Assembly (NCBI GenBank): GCA_009760855.2
Contig: WPIO01000007.1
Coordinates: 8,195,001-8,259,000 of the forward strand
DNA: 64,000 nucleotides
Source of the DNA: Cristatella mucedo
Lineage: Eukaryota; Bryozoa; Phylactolaemata; Cristatellidae
Direction of reading: 5' to 3'
The position numbers and the translations under genes are program-made. The number at the start of each line of letters is the position of its first letter. The first letter of the stretch is position 1. Shown one piece after another: positions 23,001-34,300 of the stretch. Under the pieces are notes generated by a model that saw nothing but the letters and a program-made list of their open reading frames with translations, was not told the origin of the DNA and did no database searches.

Positions 23001-26000
23001 TGGTCAAGTCAGGAGATGTCGTGACGCAAGTCAGGAGTGAGTTCCAGGCTTTGGGAGCATAGAATTAAATTCAGTCTCCAAAAGATTTGAGGTTTGTACT
23101 AAGTATGGATAAACCATTAGATTCTAAAAAGCGAATGATACGATGCTTAGCTGGTAGGGGAGTAGATCTGATAAGTAGATTGGAGCCAAAGAACGAAGAG
23201 ACCTAAAAGTGAGCGACAAAAGCTTGAAGTAGATCCGTTGCTTGACTGGGAGCCAGTGCAAGTAAGTGAGAAGTGGTGAGAATGTGTCAACTTCGATGCT
23301 CACGAGAGACAATAACAATAATACATTTGATAAAGCACCCTCAGAGAACCCGATCTCTTTCTTTAGAATTGCTGCAAAGGAGAAGAGTTCTGGAAAGGAC
23401 AGTGAAATGTGTGATCAAACTTGGTGTGCCACGGCAATTCAAGCCTAGGTGCAGAGTTTTGCACCAGCAGTAAGCACCTGAGCGCACAGGCCGGGAGACC
23501 AGCAAGTAGTGAGTTACAGAAGTCAAAATCTTAGCATAAGTCAGCCGGATTGCAATTAAGCTCCAAAGCTCTTCGATGAAAGTATGCAAATGAGGCTCAA
23601 CTGTTAGCAGGATATGTCAAGTCCTCTGGAAGCAAGCGCTCGACTTCCGACACGATAGGCTAAACATTCACCATTTCGACAGTCGAACAAATAGTGCATT
23701 TGTGCTAGCTTAGCGCATGGACTGCAGGGCTCGGGGGAGGAGCATCTAGTCGCAGGCTTCTAGTCAGCCATATCGGCAATCCCTTCGATAACACCGTTGG
23801 CTGGTGTGTATGAATTAGCCGCTAAAAAGGTGACGTCAGTCACAAATAAAGAGCTGTCAAGTCTGCCTCGTGCATAATAATCAGATTCTTGGCACCCACT
23901 ACAAAATTCTTGACTTCGATTCAGCAAGTACCTTAGTTGTGGGCTCACTTAGCACTATATCTGCTACTATCTTACAAGCACACAAGAAGTCTGCCACCCA
24001 CTGGTCTCAATGAGTTAAACACATTACAAGGCAAAAAACAGAAAATGAAAACAAGACACCTATACTTTATACTAAACTTTGAAAAGCTCCGTGGGTGCCT
24101 TCGGTAGGGGTAGAAAAAAAGGCACTGTTTTGGTCTGAAAAGTAAAAAAGAAAAAACTTTGTTCCATAGGAGTCCGATTCACTAGTGCCCAGTAACAGCT
24201 GTCCAGCTAGGTCATTAGCTGTCTAAGGGACTCGTGTGCACCGCGATTCTCTAAAAAAACGTACCGAAATCATTTACAAATTAATAGCAATATACTTAAC
24301 AATTACAAGTCAAGAGACTGGTAGGTAGTGACCAGTAAGTAGAGCACCTAAGTGGGCAGAAACTACAAAAACAGGCAAGGCACCGAGAGAAGGTGCACGG
24401 CACGATATAATATATAATTCAAAATATAATTCATTTGTATAGCGCCCCAAGAGAACTAAATCTCTATTCAGGCGCTTCACATATGCATCAGGGCTCGAGC
24501 CCACGACCTCAGCCAGACCTTAGTCGGGGCGAGCACCTTAATCGCTGGACCAACGACAAGATACGTCATGCTGGAGTTCTCACCTTCACGGATGGCAGTG
24601 AATGGAGTGCCCTCTTCTTCCTGGAGGCGTATCTCTTTGAGCGCCACAATTCGGCGGTTCAACCTTCAACACCAGATGCTGTCCGTCCAATTCCAAAAGG
24701 AAGCACAAGTCACTTTGCATTGCGGCAAGTTGCATGCAGAAACAAAAATAGCAAGGCAGATTGCTGCACTGTAGTCTCAGCAAGAGACAGCGTATGAACT
24801 GAGCAGAATGGCAATCAATGCACGGCCACATACATCTACTACACATACAGCAGCTACAAGTGAAGTGTAGCAGCACAGCAGAACAGTACAGACAGCAGAA
24901 AACCAGTCCAATTCGACTAGCTGAATGCTTCCAGCTAACAAACAGGTTGCTGTAGAACATAGACTGCATGACCGAGCCGTTTCCCTTAAGCATTACTTAT
25001 CCTTAGCAAAAAATATTAGCTGATTTAACAGCTTCATTTGTAAAGTGGCAGAAGAGCCTTGATGGCTATCACCACTGCTTGCAGTTGGCAATAAAGGATC
25101 ACCCACTGCACGACTTTAATCCACGATCGGGTCGTGAAGAGCAAGCACCTTGCCTCATCAGCTATCACGGCCCAGACGAGATGTAATGGCTAACACCGGT
25201 CTTCAGTACTTTCCCCTTTCAGTACTTTACCACAGCAGCACTGTCGGCTGCCAACTCCCATGCATCCTGCTAAGGACTGCCGATGTTGATGTAGGTTAAT
25301 AATAGTAATAATAATAATAAATTTGTAGAGCACCCCAAGAGCACTTAATTTCTTACTGGACACAGTACACATGTTGCAAAGGAAGTGCATCAATTGGTAG
25401 TGATAACACGAACATTTTCAGCAAGCATAAGCACAGAAACGAAAATTCACACGAACCCAGCATATGCTGTGAGGAAGCAGTAAGATTTTAAGCTGCTTTT
25501 AAATATCAAATCAGGGGGTGTCGCGACGTCAGTCGGGATTGAGTTTCAGGCAATGGGATCGTACGAAACCAAGGTGTGGTCACCAAAATATTGATAGGCT
25601 GGGGGGGATGGTCATGCCAGGATTCTCTGCTGATCATGGTAACCAGCAGACAGCCATTCTTTGCACAAATAATTACTGATGAAGTAAAGGCATCTTTCAG
25701 TTGTGTAAACACACGCATAAATGACTATTGCCAACTGGGTCCAGGATCTCAGACAGACCGTGAATACAAATCCATACAACGGCAGAGCGACTGCCTGCTG
25801 GCAGATCTATAGGCCTAATTGACTATGCGGAAACGGCCTTCGTTTAGGACATCATTTAAGCAATCGGCAATAGCGCTTCCACATTGCACTGCGAAACAGA
25901 GTGGCAAAGCATTCCAGCACTTGCCAGAGAGCAGATACCAAGGGCAGCCGAATTCCATGCATAACATTCACGAACTGAGTACTATAACAGCAGCTAACGC

Positions 26001-28316
26001 AAACTATGTAGCTGAGCTCGTCTGTCGTGAGCATCACAGTTGCCACATTACACCACTTCCCACCAACCTGCACTGGCTCAAGCAGTGCATCGACTTAAAC
26101 ATTTCCCCCTTACTTTTAGGTCGTTCTGTTTTCTGGCTCCAGTCTACTAATAATACTACTAACAATTATTTAATAATAATAATACACTTGATAAAGCCCC
26201 CTCAGATAACTCAAATCTCTTTCTAGGCGCTTTACATTTGCTGCAAAAGAACCGCGATCGAATGGTGAGTGGCATCATGCTTGATAAAGAACATGAATAA
26301 CATGGTTAGGGGTGACATGCACAGGGTCAGTATGCAAGTGTGGTTAGTGGCAGCATGCACAGTGTCAGCACGCATAAGCACATAAAGGACGAATCGCAGG
26401 GATCCACTAAATGCTTTCAATAATAGGTGCGTTTTTAAGTTCCTTTTAAATGTGGTCAAGTCAGGGGATGTCGTGATGCAAGTCGGGCGTGAGTTCCAGG
26501 CTTTGGGAGCATATGAACTAAATGCACGGTCTCCAAAGAATTTGAGCTTCGTACGAGGTATAGGTAAACAGTTAAATTCCAAAGAGCGGGTGGTACAACG
26601 CTTGGCCTGGAGGGGGAGTAGATCTGATAGGTAGCCTGGAGCCAAAGAATGAAGGGACCTAAAAGTGAGCGACAAAACTTTGAAGTCGATCAAAAGCTAG
26701 ACTGATAGCCAGTTCATGTCGGCGAGAAGCGATGTGACGTGGTAACTGCGATGCTCATGACAGACATATCCAGCTACCGAGTTTCGCACCAGCTGTAAAT
26801 GCCTAGCTAATCTGATTGTTATTTGACCAAAGTGCATAAGAAATTACATACCTATGGATATCTAAACGCTTGTCGCTTCAGGCTGCTGGATCTCACACGC
26901 CGGCGGCTAGTAACCTGCATTATAGTTATGATCGTGCAAAGCTATTATCGCTTCGTCATTGTAGATCAAATGCATTCCTAGATGTAACTGCTGTTGCTAA
27001 GATTCGTGATTATGCATTAACAAAAGAAAAGCATCCCGGAGCCTCTGCAGTGGCCGGAGCCACCAGCTTAGATGCAGCTGTTTGGCCAGAACTGTGAACT
27101 GAGTACCCGCTCGTTTGGTATTCCTAGCATCGTCTCAAACCGCTCAGCATGCTTCCCCAAATGGGTCACTTCGAATCTCTCTAGCTAAGTGGTCGCCAGG
27201 CCTGTTATAGTGGTCCGGCGACCCGACTTAACGCATGCCTTTCGAATCCTCATTCAATGTGCAATAAACCACAAGTAATTGGCGACCTTATTTCTGAAAA
27301 TGGTCTCAGCCTGAACGCCTTGACTGAAGCTTGGCTAGAATCGGTAAACTGCCCGACAATTAAAGACCACAACCCCGACTGGTTTCTCATTCTTTCACAC
27401 TCCTATATCAATCAAAACTGGAAGTGGAGTTGCTGTTATCGTGCGCTCGAAATTCAACTTCAAGCCATTTGCAGTACCCTCGAAGCAGTCTTTTGAATCG
27501 ATTTCTTGATTTCACCCGAAAACAAGCTAATCTGAAATAATCCCCAAACAGGTTAGGCATCGCACTACCAATGCTCTGAAAATCGTCTACGTACACCTCG
27601 TTCGAACCTCAAATCCTTTGGAGACCATGCCTTTAGTTCGTATGCTCCCAAAGTCTGGAACTCACCCCATCCTGACAGCAAGACATCCCTGATTTGGCCA
27701 CATTTAAAGAGAAGGAAAGCTACACCTATTTGCCACATCGTTTGGGGCGTCCTTGTGAATTGTCCTTTGTGTGCTTATATGTGCTGACACTATGCATATT
27801 GTTACGAACCACATTGACATGCTGCTTCCTTTAGAGCATATGCAAAGAGCCTATAAATAGATTAAGTTCTCTGAAGGTGCTAAACAAATGTATTAATATT
27901 ATTATGATGTAATGTAATGCATGTAATTTATCTCCATCTGTAACTCCACAAAGACTAAGTGGGTGTTATGCAGGAGAGTTTTGTATAGCGCACTCACAGC
28001 CTAAGCGGCTTTCGGTACGCATTCGGTAGCCAATAGACTTCTTCTCACGAAACAAAGGGAAAGTGGGAGGCATAGCAGAGTCAGGAGAGCAGTTGAGGTA
28101 GTGAGTAGCAAGGAAGTAGCAGCTTAGGACCGCTGAAAAAAATGAGCCATAGTCGGCAGCAGGAGAGTAGTTGTCGTTGCTTAAGAACTGTGGAAGCGAG
28201 TTCCACAGTCTAGGACCTGCAGGGCTAAAGCTTCTGTTGTCATTTATCATTCCATACCTGTCGGCTATGGATTTTGGCCAGCCACAGCTAGATGTATCTG
28301 ATAGCAAACCCACCCC

Positions 28317-28372
<56 letters not shown>

Positions 28373-31300
28373 CCTATCACCATGTTCAAAGATTCGAATC
28401 GAGGGAGCAAAAGCAAGGTGTTGCCAGCATTGAGTTCACAACCAACGCAGACATCACCAGGATAAATAAAATTTTTGAGCATTGCACTCAATTCTCTTAG
28501 GGAGCCGTACACATGTCCAATCGTTAAGAATTATTAAGTCCAGTGCTCGTGCATGCTGAAACTGTACGTGCTACAACAAACCAATTGACAGTCCCTCTTT
28601 CCAGCACAAGTAAAGCGAATAGAAAGAGCTTTAATTCTCTTACGGTATACATAATTTACTATTATCCTGATCATTATTAGTACTTCAAAGTTCTCGGGTA
28701 CTAGACACGTTGTTCTCCTCTCACAGCGGCCAATCCTAATCTGTTTGCTGTTTCTTTCAGCAGCAAGTTTCAGTTTGCTATCAGCTATCTGGGTTGCCGA
28801 TTGTCAACCTGATTCGGACGACAGAGCCGTGGTTGGCCCTGGTGACCTAGCAGCACTGAGCTAACAGCTACAGCATCGCTGTGGCCCGACTGCAGTCAAA
28901 ACCAGCAGATGGCGATGCATCTCCTTATTCTCGCTAGAGCCACATTTCCTGTAGGTTCGGCAGAAAAGAGATGCCAGCCTCCCTCAGCCTCCTCCCCAGC
29001 TTCAACATTAGAATGGCAGATTACCAAGAACAGAAGCCGCAGGCCCATCAGTGTAGGCATGCGACCAATGCTGCTTCTTGGCATTCTGAACAGGGAACAA
29101 TGCTTGGCCGAATTCCGACGACCCTTTCCACTGAATGAATGAATGAATGGAAATGAATTGAATGGAACATGGAAATTGACAGGAGCGATATCTTTCAATG
29201 TACGAGCTAGCCCGGAAACACGCCAATACGGTCGTTCATTCGGGTGTCAACAAACCTGCTAACGCCCTTGAACACGGTAGCATACGAGCCCTCGCCGAGT
29301 TGCTCGAGCTTCTCATAGTTTTCTATCTTTCCAAATGGGCTGTCAAACTACAAACAGAAGAGCCAGAATACCTTAGTGACACGAGGCAAAGAGTAAGATG
29401 ACGCATGGCCCTTAACATGCACTCCACAGAAAAAAGGGAAATACTGATGGTGACAACAACAACAATAGTAATAAGTAGCTGAATCACCAGCCTATTTCAC
29501 AAAACATATACACCCTAAATGAGCAGCATAGCTCGTGACAGAATGCAGGGTAAGTCGAGTCGTCGTTAAGAGACGAACCCGCGCCATCTCTCTCTCTCTA
29601 CGACACCTGAGATGAGAGGGGCCTGCCGGCTCTCACCGATTTTGACCCCAGATCGCACGATCGCCGAGCAAGCTTCGTGCTTCACCACGCTCGAGCGTGC
29701 ATGAGTAGCACGAAAGCTTTCGGGAGAGTGCCGGCAGCTTACCCCGAAGCTGTACCGCTTTCTAAGTGTGCCGGTGCTGGGCGGACCCATCGAGCTCTGA
29801 CGGAGTGGATGTCTCCGTCGAGCGACGAGCTCGCCTTCGACGGTGACCACGTCACCGGTAGAGTAGTGCCTGCGCACTCCTTCCGGCTCGTCTCCGCTCA
29901 GGTACTGGTCGTCTTCTGGGCAAGCACCCATACAAATATCAGAGCCACAGATTCATCACACCGCAGGCCAGCTGCTGATTCGACGATAGAGAATGACTGC
30001 CCGAGGGTTGTTGAAAGCAGCAGACAGGCGCTGCTTTGCAGGTGTCGAGTCTGTGCTAGCTAGTCAAGCCTGCTGTGGCGGCATGCACGCTAATACTGCA
30101 ATCTCGGCAAAATGCTCGGCCAAATAAAAAGAATTTCGTAGATTCGAGTGACACCAAGAGCATCTCCAACCAGACCCTCGACAGATCTGCTATCTCGTTG
30201 CCGGCTGCTAATGCCAAAAACACTCAAGCCAGAGCCGAGGGTAGTTAGAGCAGCCAATAAAAATGAGTGCGTAGAACCAGTTCGTGCCTCTCAGACTCAA
30301 GCCAGCTTTCCTTCAATGTGCTGCAGTCAAGTACTGCGACGAAAGTACACATACAAGCGCAAGCATGTTCTGCGGGTATGTGCATGCGCGCACCTGCAGC
30401 AGCCCTCATCGGTGAACAAACATTATAAGTCAATCTTCGTGTACTTCCTGTAAATTGCCTGCCATCTAACTGTTGCTGGGTTCTTGCCTTCCAGCGATCG
30501 ATCTGTGGTTAAGCATTCACCTTGCTGGCGTTGGGTTTTGCATGTCCGGCCTACCACCTCAAATGAAATAAACATAAAGCCACGCCTCTACTGCTTGGGG
30601 ACCCTAAACAAATTGTCATTCACACTAGCCGGTCCCTTTGAGCCACCATAATACCAGGTCTCTGAAAGGCACTTTGGCTCTCTCCTCTGTGTGTGTGTGT
30701 CTCTCTCTTTCTGACTCACTCACTGTCTCTCTTTTTCTGACTCCTCACTGTCTGCCTGTCTCTGTCTCTCTTTTGCTCTGTCTCTTTCATCTCATGCAAC
30801 TTTTCTCCTCTTTCCCCCTCCCCTCTCTCTCTCTCTCCCTCTCATGTAATGCAGCCTCATGAAACCTCGGGCCAAAGCTTGGCCTAATATTTCAGGAATC
30901 CTGAGGCTGCATGTGAGCCAGAATTATTTGACCAAGCTTTTGCTTTAAATCCCTTAAATACTTTTTCTCTCCAAATGTTGCAAAGAGCTTGCTGAACTGC
31001 AGACTGACCAAGGGCACCCAGGCTTTTGACGGAGCATCAGAGGGTTGAAGCTGCTACAGTCATTCCAATCAACAAGCAGACCCCAGCCCCACTTTCATTC
31101 AATCAGACATGAGAGTTGCTAGATCCTAATCAGCCGGCTGCTCCTACCCGGAGCTAGTACGCTAGGTTCAGACGATTCGCCCTTTGTGTGCTTACTAGTG
31201 CTGACACTGTGCATGCTACCAATAACCATATGGCCATGCTCCCTTAAAGTAAGTGTAAAGAGCCTAGAAAGAGGTTAAGTTCTCTGAGGATGCTAAGCAA

Positions 31301-34300
31301 AGTAATATTATTTATATTTGTTAAAGATGCAGTTTTATGCAGACGGAAGGCTAATTTGCAATTAGGTTAGCTACTGGAAATAACAGGAGCAATAGATGAA
31401 AAAGAAAGTTGCTTACCATTCTCACGATCAAGTGCACAATCACTCTGTCTTTTTGGCATTACATAGTGCTGCTGACCATCATCGACAGTATCTATGGCTG
31501 TAGCCGACGATGATGGAAAAGAGGCTGTAGTAGATAGTACTGCCTGAAGAATGGTCAAAGGGTTATGATACATGTATAACAAATATGCAAACAAGCAATA
31601 TATTTTAGAGACAATTATAAAGGCTGTAGAGTTGTATTGCAAAGGGCTGTGGGCTGCCAAGGCAGGCAGGCAAGGGACTGATGCAGGAGGAGAGAACACA
31701 AATTAAGGCAGAACTGCACTCACGAAGGTATATTACTCGCAGTGTGCACAGCATAACAATAATAATAATGCATTTGATATAGTGTCCTCAGAGAATGTAA
31801 TCTCTTTCTAGGCTGAAATATGCCTTTGACTGGTAAAATTGTGCATGTTATCGGTGGTGGAGCCAGGATTTCAGGTAGATGCAAGCCCTATCAACATCGA
31901 TCAACATCAAGGAAATCGTAAATCTTGTACTCGACACGTGAGCAACAACTGGGCAGAGATTGAAAGAGTGGGACGATCTTATCATTTGTCCCCATCGCAG
32001 CTGTTTCTTTCTGCACATATAATAGCATGGCGTCGATGAGATAGCCTGCAACCGTTGTGGTTTAAAGGCGCATCTTGAGCCACCTGCTAAAACTTGCTCG
32101 CCTCGTGCAGCTTGTTCAACATAATACAGTAATAGCAGTGGCTTTTCTCGTCTTTGATACGCCTACTGATGTCCTTCTGAATGTGTGGCCTGGTCATTGT
32201 GGGGTCCTGCGGGTGGCTTTTCCAGCGTAGAGACGGCAAGCTCCAAGTCTCGCTTGCAAAAAAAGTGAGGAGCTCAATTCAGTTGCCCCAGTTGAATGAA
32301 TAGACCGACCCGTCGTGGCCCTGCAGGGCAAGTCCTTGCTCTTAACGAATCGAATTGCACTGGCTGATCCTTGCAACCGAGTTCAATGTTCAGCAATTGA
32401 CCTTGGTACCATACTGTAATGATGTGCCTCTCCTTGTTCATCAGGTCAATGACCTTCTCAATCGCCTTGCTGTAATGGGACTGTTATGCATTGATGGGCG
32501 AGAGGTAAGGAATATGCACCAGTAACCTTGTTCCAGTTGCCGAGCCCGTCATTTGTGACCAGATTCGAGCCACAGGAGGAAGAGAAAAGAAAGTATGGCA
32601 AACAGTAAACACTTTCTGGAATAAAGGAGTACTCCAGCCATCTATACATCTGAAACAAGGATGGCCGAGCTGTGATGAAGTTTTTTGTATTTCAGGCTTG
32701 GGTCTACGAAGCCATTCGATGCACGTGGACGTGGAAGAAACCGGCCTTGAAGTATGAACTTGCTGATTAAACAGCCTCTTGTTTATAGTGACAGCAGAAC
32801 CATTACAGCTATCACCACGCCTTGCAGTGGCGATAAAGGATCGCCTACCACAAGATTCGAACCCACGACCTCGGGACCGAGGTCATGAAAAGCAATTGCC
32901 TTACGTAGTGTACCATCCCGATGAACGACGAATCTCATCAACAACGTTGAAGTCGGACGTCAAAAATGGCAGGTCTCGACCCGGGATCTCGGTCAATGTC
33001 GAGCCCCCACGATGATAACAGAGCTTGATGCAGGCCATTACCATGACTCGGCTGTGCTGATGGCAGCAATGAAGCTGAATGCGGTTCAACAGTTTACTAT
33101 GCACTGTTACACTACGGCAAGCATCTGCCCCACCCTGCTGATGCTTATTGCTAGCAGTGCATGTACATAACACACCATGCCTTCAGGGACACTAGTGTAC
33201 CCCGGTCGGGATGGGCAAGCTTATTGTGTAAGGTGGATGCTTATGCCGGATATCCGTTTCTGACGAACCAATCAGACAGCAAGGCATCTGTGGAGGCAGA
33301 GAGTTGCCCCTAGACATTAAGAAGGTGGGGGATAGCGACCGGCATCGAAAAAGTGCTTGGCATTTGTATCACCAGGATCGAAGCTGGTGGTGACTGCTGC
33401 TAAGTGCTCCCCATATCCGGGACAAGCTGCAACGTTGGCCTTGTTTAGGCTGTCTCTTCCACTGCAATGGTTGGTGGGCAATGGATCATGGCATCAAGTG
33501 GTGCCCGGCAGCTGAGTACAGTTGTAACCGCACAAGTGGCTCCCATTGCTCTTTTGGGAGACTGAAATGCTGGCTGTTGACTGGCTGGTATTACGCACGG
33601 TCACAAATGGGCACCGGAAGTGACAGTTTAATGCAGGCCGGTTAGTAGCAGCTTATGAATGTCAGTGTGGCGATGCAAGTGCTTCAAGCCTTTAAGTCCC
33701 AGTCCAACTAGTTTAAACAAAAGATCTTCCAAAACTTCCATATAACGAACCCTGATGCATTCTTAAGACCACTGGTAATACCAACGATCGATATCCGAAG
33801 ACTGACGCAACAGCAAAGCAACGGGCAGCAGACTAGTTACCGAAAGACGATTGCCAAGTTCAAAGTTTTACATTGTTACTTATATATTATATTTATTATT
33901 ATTTTTATGATTATTTATGTTCATAACCGTAGGTTCGTTCTCTCGGTCCCTCAAACAATAGCCCCTTAGGCTACTGAAGCAGCAGCCACAACCTCGACAG
34001 AGAGGACCTTACTTTTATTTTCTCTCCCATCTGAACTTTCGAACTCTGCCGTGATTGTCATTCTCTTCGACACGACTCTTGGTGGCCATTCCTAGATTCA
34101 CCCCTCTCGTTAGTTTGCTTCAAATCCTCGGGCGATGCAATGCAGATTCTTTTAATGTTGTCTATTAGTCGGCCTACTCTCCAGACCTTGTAGTCTGTCT
34201 GTTCAGTAGCTCCTAGCTCTATAGCATTTATGCCTCGGAGTAGATCTTGCTTGTCGGATTACCCCATTGCTCGCTCGGACTTAACTAATGCGTCCCAAGA

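Larger units (their letters stand above)
22191..24583. other. Intron between kinase exons 5 and 6
   Basis: Holds a LINE with a second LINE tail nested in it (22.74-23.55 kb) and SINE B (24.40-24.55 kb). 22.2-22.7 and 23.6-24.4 kb are unassigned. Confidence 0.55.
24664..29255. other. Intron between kinase exons 4 and 5
   Basis: The most repeat-crowded intron: SINE A, five LINE fragments in both orientations and a CT microsatellite, almost continuous from 25.0 to 28.4 kb. 28.5-29.25 kb is unassigned except for a (GAAT)4 run near 29137. Confidence 0.6.
29916..31416. other. Intron between kinase exons 2 and 3
   Basis: CT-rich low-complexity sequence at 30.68-30.85 kb and a LINE 3' end at 31.17-31.33 kb. 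No recognised gene. Confidence 0.6.

Noticed and set aside
26806-27530. Host gene duplicated at 26.8 and 58.7 kb
   Set aside because: The shared block is the 5' part of LINE ORF2 (YxRxxLLxLR, then endonuclease) and both copies end in LINE tails.
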